In this document: positions 31,471 to 45,239 of the stretch, piece after piece | Position numbering within the stretch: the stretch's first letter is position 1 | Layout of the letters: each line of letters opens with the position of its first letter | NCBI GenBank assembly: GCA_009823395.1 | Contig: CM020519.1 | Span: 2,666,001 to 2,730,000, forward strand | Direction of reading: 5' to 3' | Origin: Thamnaconus septentrionalis | Taxonomy: Eukaryota; Chordata; Actinopteri; Tetraodontiformes; Monacanthidae | DNA length: 64,000 nt | Made by a program: the position numbers and the translations under genes | The notes under the pieces: model-generated | Seen by the model: only the letters and a program-made list of their open reading frames with translations | Databases searched by the model: none | What the model was told of the DNA's origin: nothing

Positions 31471-33443
31471 TCCAATCGCTGTTAGGGTCCTTCAGGAAGG
31501 CAAAAGGGAAGGAGAAAACAACAGCAGTGACTGACCTGAACGAGCGAGCTCAGGGTGTTAAAGCTGAGCTCCAGGAGGACAGAGCTAATGAAGCTGTGGA
31601 TGCATTCATCATATTTACAGAAGACTGGGCCTGGTCCAGGTTATCAATGATTAACCCAGGATCCCTCATCCATCTGTCCATCCATCCATCTCACCTCCCA
31701 CAGTCAGCTGGCCCTTTATTCCAAGAGATAAAACCAGCAGTGATTCAGTCACAGACAGAACCAGTGTGCTCTTTATTACTTTAGTTTCTACACTTGAAAT
31801 ACTTGTGCACAGCTCATGTGTTACATATACTGTTACATGACACTTTTTACTGAGTAAATTTGATCCCTTAGATATTTAAAATAAATTAAAAATCCTCAAA
31901 GTAGAGATAGTTGATTTAGGGATATTTCTTTTGTGTAAATGCAAAATTTTAATCATAGCAGAACATGAAAAGTAGATTACCTACTAAGAATGGCCGATAC
32001 GGACTAAAAATTGTATCACAATAATTTCTGCCATTGATTGCGATAACGATAAAAGTGACAATAAAAAAATATAGAACAATTCAACTCCATCTTTTGGGAT
32101 TTTTTTTGAAACCGCACATTTTCGAAACCGCACGCAAAAAAAAAACGCGTTTACACGAAGAGTGAGTTTTGGTCACACGTTACGTCCGTACTGGCTGCGA
32201 GAACTATACTAGTTTGGGTAATGTTTTTTTTTTTTGTCTGTAGGTGGCGCTAAGGAGCACATAGAGCTTTAATCCTTGCGTCAGATTTTTTTTTTTTTCT
32301 TTCCACCGGTCCTTACCTGCTTGCCGAATTTCGTCGAAATTGAATGAGGTTGAATCGAAAGATACGTTAGGTAAGTATTCGAAATACAATAGGTCTTCCG
32401 CCCTAGCGCAAGATGTGGCTTCGAAGCACGTTTGAACCCCGCCGCTCTTCGGTCGTAGCCCCAATTACAAACAGGAAGCGAGATTGGGCTCGTCGCCACC
32501 GTCCCCGGTTCTGGTCCAATGTTGTTGAGGGAAGGTGTCGCGCTAAGCGCGTGAGCCAACTGCGAGGACGTGGGTTGAGTATTATTTTCCAGAAAGCGAC
32601 CAATACAAGCGCCAAGGTGAAGGTCAGTAGTCGGGTTTAACTACGTCGCAGCGAAACGTTTCGGCATCGCATTCCGTTAACAGCTGCTAACAGGTGCTAG
32701 CTAAAGTTCGATTTATTTATTTTTTTCTAATTTATGCGGGACGTCTACGTTCACTGCGAGACAGTTCGTCAATCTAGAATTTGTCTGGATTAAATAAAGA
32801 AAAATATATAAGCTTACCTTGTATTGTCAGTGTAAAATTCATTGGACAGCGAAAATGCTAACGATGGGAATCAAAGTTAAATCGCGTTTTAATGTACAGT
32901 CGTACAGGCGATTTTCCCCCTCGCGCATTCTGAAAAGAAGAATGAACCTATCACATAAAAGGGCTTATGTTATGTTATGTTTTTGTTTCGATTCCTTTGT
33001 CTATGTTTCTGGATGGTGTTTTGTTCTTGGCTTTTATATCAGATGATAAAAGCTGAGTGGTGAATGAATGAATGGATGGGTGGGTGGGTGGTTGTCTTTA
33101 ATTCAGGTTTCTGCCGCCAACTAGGCTCTCGTTGGTGGCTTCGGGTTTCTGTGCCCAGTTTGCCATAAGGCCATAACATTGAATCTCTAGTGATATGTAC
33201 TGACTTTGCGACCATTAGTTCGATCATTTCTCTCTCTCTCTCTCTTTTGGCAAAAGAAAACAATTACATGTTAGCGAAATTCAGTTTAGAATTTGTCCTT
33301 ACTGTCCAATATAGACACAGTATAATCTTAGTTATATTGTTCTATTAGCGTTGTATTTTACTTAGTGCGGTTGTACATGTTTGTGTTTTAATATATGTTA
33401 GCAAATTAATCAATTTCCAATTTTTATGTATTTATTTTACCAG
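31471..33443. other. rfx6-tdrd15 head-to-head intergenic region
   Basis: About 2 kb between the divergent genes. At 31985-32065 the phrase TATCACAATAATTTCTGCC..GCGATAACGATAA, and at 32235-32350 TAGGTGGCGCTAAGGAGC..GAATTTCGTCGAAATTGA, look like fragments of common fish interspersed repeats. The segment 32400-32660 is CpG-containing and ends near a donor-like AAG/GTCAGT at about 32621. It is the best candidate for the tdrd15 promoter and an untranslated exon, but no transcript evidence is available. Confidence 0.35.
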
Positions 33444-33460
33444 TGACAGACGGCGCTGGC

Positions 33461-36400
33461 ATGCAGTCAGTGCAGCCAAAATCTGGGCATCAAAGGTAAG
33501 AGGCAAAATGAAACGTTTTGCAGTTTTGTTTTGTTTTTCACTTGTATGGAAGTGTGTGTGGGTTTTTTTTTTATTCATTACTTATTTATTTATTTTTAAG
33601 TTCAGTGACCAGTTTCAATGAGCTCTTGACAACATTCTGTTTGTTATTTATTAAATGTTATTTTTTGTTACGTGGCATAATGACATTTAGTAGCTTCACA
33701 CGCCCTCCTGGCGGTTGTGCTTTTGTGTGCTTGTATGCAGGTCTCATGTTCATTACTGCCTGCTAACTAATTAGCTTATCGTGGAATTTTGCAAAGAAAG
33801 AAAAATACGAGAAAACATACAGAGATGGACCTCCTCTTGTCTGCACTACTATGTACTTCATCACTTGCCATATTCCACACAGCGGTGGTAGTTTGGATGT
33901 TGAGTTTGTGTTTCCTCAGAAAACACTGAAGAAGTTCCTGTGCCATTTTTTGTCATCTTCATGCAAAGTAGTGCATCTAGTGAAGAAATCATTTTGTCTA
34001 TAGGTCTCCCCAAGTGGATGATTTGGATTTATCTACATGGATTTAGTGAAGTACTGTCTTAAAGCAATCATATACCTAATGTAGAACAGATAAATTATAA
34101 TCAGTTTAGTAGAATAATTTAAATAAGATAAGTAAGATTTTCTTTTGTTTCCCTTATCGTGAAATTGTAATTGTTAGTGTCCAAACCAAACTTTTAAACA
34201 AAAACCCAGAAAATATAGGAAAACATTCCAAGATATATATATATATATTTTTAAAATGAATAATAATAATGTAGTATAATTAACCAACATTTTTTAATTC
34301 TGCAGACCCTCCTCGGCCCCATGTGCCCTTTGGTCTGTGGCCCTCAAATTAACACACTTGGACTGGAACCCTGAAGCTACCCTAATACACTTCCTCGGAC
34401 AGTATCTCAGCATATGTGAACTTGATTACAACATTTTGCAAAGAGAAATACAAAACACTCCAAAGTTAAAATCAACTGTGGATGTTGGAGACCTTTGCCT
34501 TGTGGAGGATGTGACTTCAGCAGGCTGGTACAGAGGAAGGGTTCATTGTAGAAAAGAAGACATATTTGATGTTTTCCTCATAGACTATGGTAATATTTTG
34601 AGTGTCAATGTTGCCAACATGTATACCTGTTCAAATGACCTGTTTAGCCTACCCCCCAAAATAGTTTGTGGCTTTCTTGCCAATATCCTTCTGCTTGAAA
34701 ATTGCCACATGTCTGTACTGGAAAAGTACTTCTCAAGCCTGATTGGGAGGAGCGTCACCGGCTACATCCAGGCCCTCCTGCAGCACAAAGTCCTTTTGTT
34801 GGAAACCCCTGAAATTAACAATGACCTTGTCAGACAAGGGTTTGGAAGACACGTGGACACCAATACATTCCTCCTGTTGGTTGAAATGGTCACAGAGACG
34901 CAACTCAAACAACACACTGAGCCAGTTCCTGACCTACTAATTGAAAAGCCAAAAAGACAAGAATTATGCCTTAAAGCGTCGGGCTTGCATGGGCATGATG
35001 ACATTATAACATCGTATGGGCCAAAACTCAGCGACGGGACATGTGCCAAAGTTCGTGTAACGGCTGCTGTTAACCCTGGGCTGTTTTATTGCCAAATGGC
35101 CAGTATGGAAAAAGAGCTTTGGGAAATGTCAAAGAAGCTGGCAGCAGTTTGTGGACGTGTAACTACAGGCAACAATCAGAGGACTTCAGAAAACCTGGGT
35201 TCTCTGTGTGCTGTTAAAAGCAAGGACGATAAATGGTACAGAGGCCTTGTGCAGTTTCTCCCAGTCAACTCTCAAGTAAGAGTTCTGTTCATTGACTATG
35301 GGTTCTTTGAACTTGTCAGAGTTGAAAACATTCACAGGCTGCCCCTTGATTTTGACTCAGTACCCATCATGGCATTCCCATGCTGTCTCTTTTCTCTCAA
35401 CAGTGAAAATGAGGAGGCCCATGCTCAGCAGTTGACCTTTCTCAAAAAAGGATTGCTCGGAAATGTGCTGGATGTAGAGATCAGAGGCACTGTCAGCAAA
35501 CAACATGCCCACTTAATCACGATAACTGGCACTGATGAGAACTCCGTGGAGGAAGTGGAAGCTATCCAGGTGTGCCCTCAAATCAAGGAGGAGAGAGAAA
35601 AGTTGCGACCTCAGAGTGGCCATTTATACCATCAGACAGCCTTGCGTGAAAGATTGCTTCAAGCGCAGGAAGCAGAAGAGGTGCAGGAGGGCTCCGTTGT
35701 TGTTGGATATGTCACGCATACTCATAATCCGCAACAATTCTGGATGCGTACACAAAAACGCAATAGTGACTTTGAAGAAATGATGGCAGACATTGAAGCT
35801 TACTACAGACAAAAAGAACTGGATGAAGACATACTGATGAATCCTGAAGTCGGGACTGTGTGCTGTGCAGTTTATGAGAAAGACATGCATTTCTACAGGG
35901 GGTTAGTAACAGACACCCTGAAGCATGGAGCTGAGGTTTTCTTCTTTGATTTTGGCAACACAGAAAAAGTGCCTTACAAGTTGATCAAGAAGATGCCCAA
36001 TGCTTTTGCCAGCCAGCCTGGATTTGCCTTCTGCTGTTCTCTTGTTAATGTTTTACCTCTGAATGAAGTCTGGACAGCGACCACCTGCAACTTTTTCCGG
36101 AGAGCAGTGTCAAACAAAGCTCTGTTGGTGCATGTCCTGCAGTTCAAGGAAAACAAGGTTGTTGTTGATCTCCAGGAGATGCAAAGCGACATAAATCAAA
36201 GTATCTCTGCGCTCATGATCACTTCAAAACAAGCTGAACGCTGGAACAATATTCCCATCACAACTGTGATGGAGGGCACAGATTCCATAGGCAAAATGAA
36301 GTGCAGCGACAAAGGAGCAACAAAGTCCAACAATCAAACTGAAAATCCATTTCAATCTCTTTGTTTCAAGGAACTCAGCATCCAGCCTGGCTCTGAGTTG

Positions 36401-39400
36401 GCAGTTTATTGCTCCTCCATTAACTCACCCTCTGATTTTTGGTGTCGACCTCTGGATCAGAAAGAGGCATTGAAGGAACTGATGGATCAAGTTCAGCTGT
36501 ACTACTCAACCCACACAGTCGTCTTGCATCCAGGGCAGCCATGTTGTGTTGCCAAGTTACCTCATAATCAAATATGGTACAGGGCCTTAATCACAAAGCA
36601 ACAAAAGAGCAACGTCGAAGTGATATTGGTCGACTACGGCTTTGCTGCCCAAATCAAGCAGTGCCACATTCAGGGCATAGTTCCAGAATTTGTTCATTTA
36701 GAACAACAAGCTTTCAGGTGTAGCCTAGACACCCAGATTGAGCCAACTGAGCCTGGAGACTGGAGTGCAGCAGCATGTATCCTGCTTCGAGATTTTATTC
36801 GTGACGCCACCTGTGCTCTTAAATGTACAGTTTCCTCTCAGTCAAATGTGGAAAGTGCAGGGCTTTGCAACGTAGTGGATCTCTACAGCACTCAGGCTCA
36901 ACAAAGCATAAAACATTTGCTCTTACAACAGGGCTTGGCTAGAGAATTGATCATCTCAAAACAACTCTCCTCAGGGTTTCCTCAGACTTTTGTCTCTAGT
37001 CAGTTTAACGTGAATCCTGGTCAAGAGGAACTAATCTATGTCACTCACGTTAACAGCCAGTGGGACTTCTACTGCCAGCTCGACCGAAACGCTGATGTCA
37101 TTGAAGAACTTGAAAAGAAAATTGCTGTGGAGAGTGAAAAAAGGATGGATGTCAGCTCACAAGGTCTTGGGAAGCTGTGCCTGGCAAAATACTATGATGG
37201 CAACTGGTACAGGGCCATGGCACGCTCTGTTCACTTCTCACCACTGCATCTCAGCGTGTTTTTTGTGGATTACGGAAACACAAGCATCACAGAAAAGGAG
37301 CACGTCATGTTTATCCCGGGAGACAGTGCAGATCTGTTGGAAATACCCATGCAGGCGTTGAGATGTAGTCTTGCCTCGCTGACCAAGGGCCAAGTGCTCT
37401 ATCCAGAGGTCAAAGAATACCTTGAAGAAACAGTCCTCAACAGACAAATAAGAGCCCACATAGCTGGGAGGAATCAAGATGGTGCCTTTGATGTTGAGCT
37501 GTTTGATGGAGAACAGAATATCAATCAGAAGGTGAATGAACTCATAGCAAGTCTTGTACCTAAACCAAAGCCAGCCAGAAGTTTGGACACAAGCCACACT
37601 GAGAAGAAACAAAAAAACATCCACAAAAGAACAGTTTGGACTTCAGTCAATAACCACAGTCAGTCCAAGTGCCATGCTTCTACACCAACTGCCCAAAGAG
37701 GCAGTCACGTTGATGGTACCAAGAAAAAATTGTGCAAGAAATACAAGACAAAATTAGTTCAGGACCAAAGTCAGACCAAGGAAACAAAGGTGAATTTGCC
37801 AAAAGGTTGCCAAACAAAAAGCTGTGATGGAAACATCAAACAAAAGTCAGAGCAACTCATATTTGCTACAACTGACACCTCCATGCTCTCATGTTTGTCC
37901 AGCAAGAAGGTGACCAAAGGTTTCAGGGCTGTGTGTTTCGTCTCCCATATTGATTCGTCGAAAAGCTTTTTTCTTCACCTTGAGGACGACGAACCGGACA
38001 TCTTGAAAATGGTTGAAGACCTCAATTCAAGCTTCCTCAAGGAATCTCTGAAGAGAGTCACATCATTGCAAGTCAGCGATCTTGTCCTAGCCGTGTTTGA
38101 GGAAGACGGTGCTCTGTATCGTGCTGCCGTGAAAGACTGTGAAGGAAGTTCCCGTTTCAACGTCGAGTTTGTGGACTATGGAAACTCGGCAGCCGTTGAG
38201 AAGGAAAAGATGTACTCCGTACCCGTACCAATGGAATTCCTCTCACAGCCAAGGTTTAGCATACCATGCTTCCTGTCGGACACGAGGCCATACAAAAGCG
38301 AGGCATCCTTTGTTGATGCTGTAATGGGAAAGCCCCTTATGGTTGAATTTGTTTGTCAGTTGGGAACACACTGGGAGGTCAAGGTTGAGACTCTTGATGG
38401 TGCAGAAGCTCTTTCAGTGCCACCTGAAACAGCTGCTGAAGTTGTCGCAGTAAGTGAGAAGACAGCGACAGAATCTGCACATGTATCTACAACTGAAGGG
38501 ACGACGTCCGTTTGTGAAAAAGACAACCTACAAAATGACAACGAGAACAAAAAGAGCTTGTTAACAGATGAAAGAGTGCAGAATATGGAAATGATCCTGA
38601 ACAAAGAGCTCTTAGTTTCTCAGACTTCCCTGTCCACTAATAACAATGCACCATTGCACTCAGAGTTCCAGAATGAGGCTGAGGAAGGAGAAGGCCAACC
38701 CCACCATCTGCTCTTTGCTCCAGTTCATTTAAACCAGGCGTACGCTGGCTCGGCCACTGCAGTGAAGACCCCCTCTGAGTTTTACGTCTTGCTGGAAGAC
38801 TCGCAGGATGTCATGAGCAGGGTGTCCATGTTGCTAGATGGACTACCTCTACAGCCGCCCCCTCTCCCTGAAGCCCACCTCACCCCCGGAACCAGCTGGC
38901 TGTTTAAATCAGACACTACGCAGACGTGGTGCAGAGCAGAGATCATGCACTTGGACACCACGGCCGTCCTGAGCCTGGTGGACTATGGCCATCAAGAACA
39001 CGCACCATGCAGCGCGCTGAAGAGACTTCCTCCGGAGGCGAGGGACCTGCCGAAGTTGGTGCACCGCTGTAGCCTTAGAGGCGTGATGCCAGTCACCGCC
39101 GATTGGAAGTGGAGCAATGAGGCAGAGTCGCACTTCCAGCAGTGTTTGTCTGAGAAGAACCTCCAGATTTTCTTCAGAGAGTTTGTGTTGGACAGTTCCT
39201 GGAAGGTGGACGTCCTGGTGGACGGCGTCCATGTGGCCAAGGAGCTGGTAGATGCTGGCCATGCCAGTTATACCGATGTCTTGCTCAAACTAAGGTATGC
39301 CCAAATGTTTTGCTGTAGTCCTGAAAGTATTGATTTTAATTCAATTGTTACATTTTCAACCCACTAGTTTAATGCGTTGCCAAGTCAGTGCACCTTTCTT

Positions 39401-39716
39401 GTGACACTACAGGTTCCAGGAGCAGGACCCAAAACATGCGGAATGCCAGGACAGTGACACCAAGGAATACTGGAGCCAGGAAGACGACGAGTCTGACGGA
39501 AATGTCGTCCTGTCTGACAGTTCTGCTGATGAAGACAAAGAGATGACAGACGGCGCCAAATCTGTGTCTACTCACTGTAAGTTCCAAAGCCATGCAAACA
39601 AAATGTTGACAGATCCATGTCTAATATTTACACAATCAAATGTTTAACTTAAGAATGCCAACTAGGCTTTTCTCACTTTTTTTTTTTTTTGTTCTGTTTT
39701 AGGTGATTGTGGTTAG
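33461..39716 (+). CDS. tdrd15: multi-Tudor-domain protein, probable TDRD15
   Basis: Coding exons 33461-33495, 34306-39294, 39413-39576 and 39703-39716; phases agree and total 5202 nt (1733 residues). Tudor domains bind symmetrically dimethylated arginine on Piwi-type proteins, and the TDRD6/TDRD15-like family acts in germ granules and piRNA biology; a germline role here is inference. Seven Tudor cores are visible, at about residues 86 (WYRGRV..FLIDYGN), 320, 540, 767, 977, 1280 and 1551 (WCRAEI..LVDYGH), spaced mostly at about 210-300 residues. Between repeats 5 and 6 is a Lys-rich, low-complexity linker. The N-terminal ICELDYNILQREIQ and the one-giant-exon structure favour TDRD15 over TDRD6, but the paralogue call is from memory. 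The tail is acidic (WSQEDDESDGN) and ends in a four-codon exon, CDCG. The start is the ATG in the 52-base exon 33444-33495, which is itself preceded by an acceptor, so an untranslated upstream exon must exist. Confidence 0.9.
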
Positions 39717-41530
39717 ATGCTTTGACCAAAGCTTCAAAAAACAAAATTGTTTAGTGTTCTAAAGTTGATTTATTTTTTTTTTTTTTGTTTTACAAATTAG
39801 AATTCATTTTAGAAACACAGTAATACTACATTTGTGGTTCATTTTTTTTGGAGGGTGCTGTGTTTGACGATACCTGTGTTTTTTCTTTTTCTTTCGTTAA
39901 TTTTTCCTTTAAGTTGTACAAAGATAATTTTTCTATGTATGTAAAAATCCTTCTTTTATTTCATTTGGACGGTTGAAAAATAATGTTTTGATGGCAATTT
40001 TCCTCCTGTGCATGAATGGAATGCCAAAGGTTAATCAAGGAGTGTAAACAGAAATATATGAGGTGTTATAACCTCCAACTGAATTATGTTTGACTCTGTT
40101 GTCTTTTCTCCTGATTTTTCTTTTCAATGCAAGTTCATTTCCTTTCCCTTGTCTCTGTCCCTCTTCATCTTTTTTTTTTTTAATGTGCCCTTTTCATCCT
40201 GCCTCTCCACGTCTCCATTGTGCGGTTTTTACTGGGAGACGACAGCAATTTGAAGACAGGGCAGTTATCGGCTCGCCAAAGAGAGCCGCGGTTCCCCATT
40301 GTGGCCACTGTGCGGCGTTGTTTGACAGGTTTAGGGCTCTGGCAGTTTGTTGAGCAAGAGGAGCAGAAAAACTTGAGAGGAGCTTGTGTGTTTGTACCAC
40401 AGGAAGGCATCAAAATGGCAGCTGCGCACGTAAAATATTCCAGCATCAGCGGCTCTGAATTGTTCCACTTTAACGGCTCCGACGATGAAAAAGAAATGGC
40501 GTCAGGACACAAGGGTTCACACAAGCCTCAGTTTTCCTCATCCAGGGCAGCCGACTGCTGCTGCAGAACACCGTTTTTCAGCCAAATTCAGGCTGTCGAT
40601 GTATCGCAGGGAATCATCTCAGCCAGTAGACATCGTTTGCCAAGTGCATCGCGGATGAACACACCGCTATCATCACCATCAGCAGATAAAATTAGATCGC
40701 AGTGTCCTCAAGGTCCGCGGGGACGCAGTTATATAATCAAATATACCGAAGGAGGGGTCGGGGGTGTGGGTGGGGGAGGCGAGGCGGGGGGGTCTGGGGG
40801 AGGGTGGTCGGAAGCTTTGAGCTTTGTGATACAGAGCCTGGATTGTTTAAATATACATGGTCGGGGGACGTGACGAGACATGGAATGGATGAGGGTGGCA
40901 GGAGGAAGAGGAGGAGGGAGGGGGGAGGAGGGGGGGGGGCAGATGGTTGCGCACACGTATGTGATGATACACTGGACGTGGAAACTGAGCCCAGTGAGGA
41001 GAGACCGAAAACACGCTTAAAAAAAAAAAACACCAGCAGAGTCACGTAATGAGGTGAGGGAGGGTGAAAGGATGTGAGGAGGGAGGGGAGGGGGGAGGTA
41101 GGGGAGGAGGGGGGTGAGGGTGACTCAGATGATGGGGGGAGGGGGGAGGGGCAAGGTGGAGCCAGCAGAGTGGGCGGCAGACGAGGGTTTTTCTAGCACC
41201 ATAGGTGGCAAACGCAGGTTAGCAGGAGTAAACAAGGCTGCCGTGACGCAGTGTGTGTGGTGTGTGTGTGTGTGTGTGTGTGTCAGGGCGTGGCCTCCAT
41301 CGTGCAGGGGCCTCCAGGGGGCTGCACTGCTGCTGCTGCTGCTGCTGCTGCTGTGTTGGACATGCGTGTACAGAGATGATGCAGGACGATGGGGAGCAAA
41401 ATCAGGCAGATGGATGCAAGTTGTGTAGTTTACACAGCGTTTACGAGTGTGTTTGCATTGTCGCTCCAGTGCGTGTGTGTCCATGGGCTTCTCATGGAGA
41501 AGTGCCGTATGTGGAGGCTCTCCTTTAGCA

Positions 41531-41563
<33 letters not shown>

Positions 41564-42229
41564 ATTGATTTGGAGAGCAGGAGAACAGGTGTGTTGTGCT
41601 TTAACAGACATCTTCCATGCTGATAACTCACATTCACACCTCCCCCTTGATGGCGTGCAGTGTGCACATGCCTGCCAGCAGCACTGCAGTCTCGGGGGTT
41701 TGTGGTCCGGCTCAGCTTACCCAGCACGCCGAGTCTTTGCAACCTATTGGGACACACACACACACACACACACAGTATATCCAGTGTATTATCATCACAT
41801 TACCGCCTGTCATCGCGATGATGGCTTATTTATTTTCAGCGCACGTGTGTGAAGGAAATGAGCATCTGTCGGTTGGTGTAGTGGCGACACAGTCAAGCTT
41901 CTGTGAATCTCTGTGAAATTGCTGTGTCCATCAGGGCGGGGGGCCGTGTGTTTACTAAGATTGGCCACTCGAGATTGTTTGCATACAAACAAGGTTGAGG
42001 CTAACTGCTGGAAGAGCAAATGACGATACTTCAACCGCTAAATCAACACGCTTCATTCGTCTCCGCTGGCTGGTAGGTGAGGGGACGACTCAGCACAGGT
42101 GTGGCCCACATCCAGGAAGGCTGATGCGGACATGGCAGGTGGGACCAGCCCCCGAGAGTCCTAGACGGACATAATAATACTTAATAGTAGTGTCACTTCC
42201 CATCATCATCACAGTCGCCCAGTCAGTCG
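39717..42229. other. tdrd15 3' UTR and repeat-rich intergenic DNA
   Basis: The AT-rich sequence to about 40080 is probably tdrd15 3' UTR; no AATAAA or ATTAAA was found there. Beyond it, 40740-41160 is extremely G-rich on the plus strand (GGGGAGG/GGTGGG runs). A CTG tract lies at about 41328-41353, and (GT)n/(CA)n runs at about 41255-41283, 41529-41558 and 41752-41774. No gene seen. Confidence 0.5.
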
Positions 42230-42338
42230 TTTTAAAGGCCTTTAGTTTTGTATTGCAGGTTATTGAATAAAGGCTTTTTGGGCCCATGGGATTTTTGTTT
42301 TTTTTTTTTTGCTGCAGTACCTCGAGTGGCCACTGGGG
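42230..42338 (+). repeat. dispersed short repeat, copy 2
   Basis: Contains GTTTTAAAGGCCTTTAG, TTTTGTATTGCAGGTTATTG, GGGCCCATGGGATTTTTG, a T run, then GCTGCAGTACCTCGAGTGG and CCACTGGG. It matches copy 3 over the whole length and copy 1 over the right half. Confidence 0.75.
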
Positions 42339-43488
42339 GACAAAGCTCGGCGAGACTGGGTCATACCCAAAGGGAGCGTTGCTCCAGGGGTGGTCAGGAA
42401 CCGCTGACAAACAAGAGTATGGATACTGCAGGGAGAAGGTCCCAACGCTCCTCTGAGCAACCACAGCTTCATCGCTAGTGGTGGACTTCATTGTGGCGGC
42501 AAAAATCAACAATAGTGTGGGTTTGACTCTTTGTTGAGTTTTGAAGTGCGACAGCCAATATTTAAATATAAACACGCCATGAGAAGTGGTTCAGCCACAC
42601 AGTTGGAGAGATAAACGCCCACAGTGGACGAGGAGCAAATCGTGCCTGTTAGACCAGCGTCAGTGAGCTGAAGACACAGCTGGCTGAGTTCATGGCCAGA
42701 GGGTTTTTACATCATAAAAAAAAAAAAAAAAGAGCTAGGATGATAATTATGCAACGGGATGAGAATCTCTAGGTCGGGAAGCACTCAGGAAGAAAAGGAG
42801 CAAATTGATGGAGCAGACCAGCAGCACTGTGCTGAGGAAGGAGAAGCTCGAGCAGCCTGAGGTGATGGAGATGCCAGAGGAGGCTGAGGCTTAAATTATT
42901 ACCACCCCCACCCCCGCCCCACACTCCCCACTCCCCCAAGAGGTAACGACATCAAGGATTGAAGACACGGCACCTTTGTTTCACCACGTCGAAAATGTTC
43001 TCTGCATGTGACGTCCACAGGGTGGCGCTGTGGATGCCTTGCAACTCCTTTAACATAAGGTAAACAAGGTAAAAATTGTACAGATGGTGATTTTGGGATG
43101 GATACAGTTTCTTTAAAAAAAAAAAGAAAGCTGGTGTTTTTGTATTTCTCAATAGATCAACTTAATATTTACCAAATTGGATATTTCAAATGTAGATGTA
43201 TTTTTATAATTGAAGTTTTCAGGGTAGTTTGACAAAGATACATGGTTTTAAGGAGGTTTTAAAAGAAAATCTATGCAGTCTAATTTCATGCGTGATGGGC
43301 TTTCTTGCACTCATAGTGTGTGTGTGCGTGCACGCGTGAGTGTGTGTGTGTGTGTGTGTGCGTATACACAGTAGCAGGCGAGCGGAAATGCTGTGTCCAG
43401 CGAAACAACGGCAGCCCTGCACAGACTGTGTGGCTCGATATTGACCAGGTCGTGTTTCACGCCAGCCTGACTGGCTACATGTAGGCAG

Positions 43489-43561
<73 letters not shown>

Positions 43562-44195
43562 TGTTGCACTGATTCATCATCTACTCGTGCACGCCCGACT
43601 CCCTGCAGCGCTGTAACACAACCGCCTCCTATCCTCAGGCTATGGATTCCAATTTGCTGCAGGCCCGGGACTTTGATTCCGAGGACATTGATTAGAATTT
43701 TTACACTGCGGCCAGTAGCGCCGGACGGCCACCGCTTTGCCGGGACTAGTTGGGAAAATGCCACGGCAGCAGCTGCTGGGATTCAAAGACCGGACTCCTC
43801 ACGCGACAGAAGCTTCTTCTTGACTGAAAACTGGGAGTTGATGCTCGCACAGTTCAGGGTGAAGGTGTGTTGAGTGTGTTTGCCAGTGTTACACCAAAGC
43901 ACGTGCGCTCATTAGTATTAGCTCATTAGCGCCACTGATCTGTGAGGGAGACCATCACACCGATCAATGCTGTCGGCCTCGGCCTCCTCTTTTCTTTCAG
44001 CCAAGAGTTTATTTATGTACCAGGACAGTCGGTGTTTGGGCTGGTACAGGGAAGCAGCAGCAGAGGAGGAGGAGGAGGAGGAGGAGGAGAGGGACTGAGG
44101 GGTGTTTCCTAAATCTGGAGGCACTGCAGAGTGTGAGGGAGGGAGATACAGAATATATATATATATAATTTTTTTTTTTTTTGCCAGCAGAGATT

Positions 44196-44197
<2 letters not shown>

Positions 44198-44251
<54 letters not shown>
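44198..44251. repeat. (CTG)18 trinucleotide repeat
   Basis: Eighteen uninterrupted CTG units preceded by an (AT)n/T-rich stretch. The poly-Cys, poly-Leu and poly-Ser frames are repeat artefacts. Confidence 0.95.
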
Positions 44252-44252
<1 letters not shown>

Positions 44253-44953
44253 ACCAGTGGATCAATGAGCAGGGAGTGGGAGGAGGGCCGGCCCGGGTTG
44301 GGGTTGTTTCTCCGCAGTCTCCCCTTTTCCTCCGTCCTCCTCTCCTTCCTTCTCCATCCTCATCTCCCTTAGTCTTCCCTCCAGCCGGCAAAACAAACAG
44401 GAGCCAGACTTTTCAGCCTTATTTGCTGCCGCAGCGTCTGCCAGCGACCAACTTAGCACGATTACACACACACACACGTACGCAACAAGAAATCTCCAGG
44501 AAGTCATCCTGGCTTGAATGATAGGGCCAGTGAGTTTGCAAAGTTTTCGGACGGATTGGGAAAAAAAAAAAAAGGCCCAAACATGAAAAGGAGGCTCAGA
44601 CTGTTCGAATGATCCAGATAGAGTTTGAGTTAAAGTCTCAATCGCACAGTGAACAATCATTTATAACGACGTCGCGTCTGAGTCCCCCCCCGGCTTCAGA
44701 AACCACCCGCTGTGCTTTCAACTGGCTGTTCACTCACCGCTGACGCTGCCTCCACGTCCCACTTTGGGCTAATTAAATGAATGACAACGTCAAATGTGTG
44801 TGAGCGCTGGTGAGCGCTCGCTCACCAACCTGCTGCCGGTTAACGACAAACAAACGCGTCAGCTCACGTCGTAAAGAGACGAGGAAAACAGGAAATTAAA
44901 AAGTCTGTGTTGTTTGGCTGCGAAACGTCATTTCCTGACCCGAGCTCATCGGG

Positions 44954-44973
44954 TATATATGTATATGTGTGTG

Positions 44974-45010
<37 letters not shown>

Positions 45011-45239
45011 ATATATGTGAATATATACACATATATACATCAATATATGTATATATATATACATACACACACACACATATATATACATATATATATATAT
45101 ACATATATAGATATACATACACATATATACACATACACATATATATAATATATATACATATATACACATATATACATATATAGTTGTGTGTGTATATATA
45201 TATGTATACACATATATTAACATTGTCAGGGCCTTCTGG

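Noticed and set aside
33733..33738. GTAAGA as the vgll2 exon 2 donor (the site itself is 3733-3738)
   Set aside because: It matches the donor consensus better, but it would leave exon 2 in a phase that misreads exon 3. The GTGTGT donor at 3731-3730 restores the conserved RDGSFPMSQ join.
34321..34323. ATG at 34321 as the tdrd15 start
   Set aside because: It is out of frame with the 5-kb exon. The ATG at 33461 in the preceding exon splices in frame.
40220..40873. 217-codon plus-strand frame including MAAAHVKYSSISGSELF
   Set aside because: No recognisable family and no splice support. The right half is G-rich low-complexity sequence and the position is downstream of the tdrd15 3' UTR.
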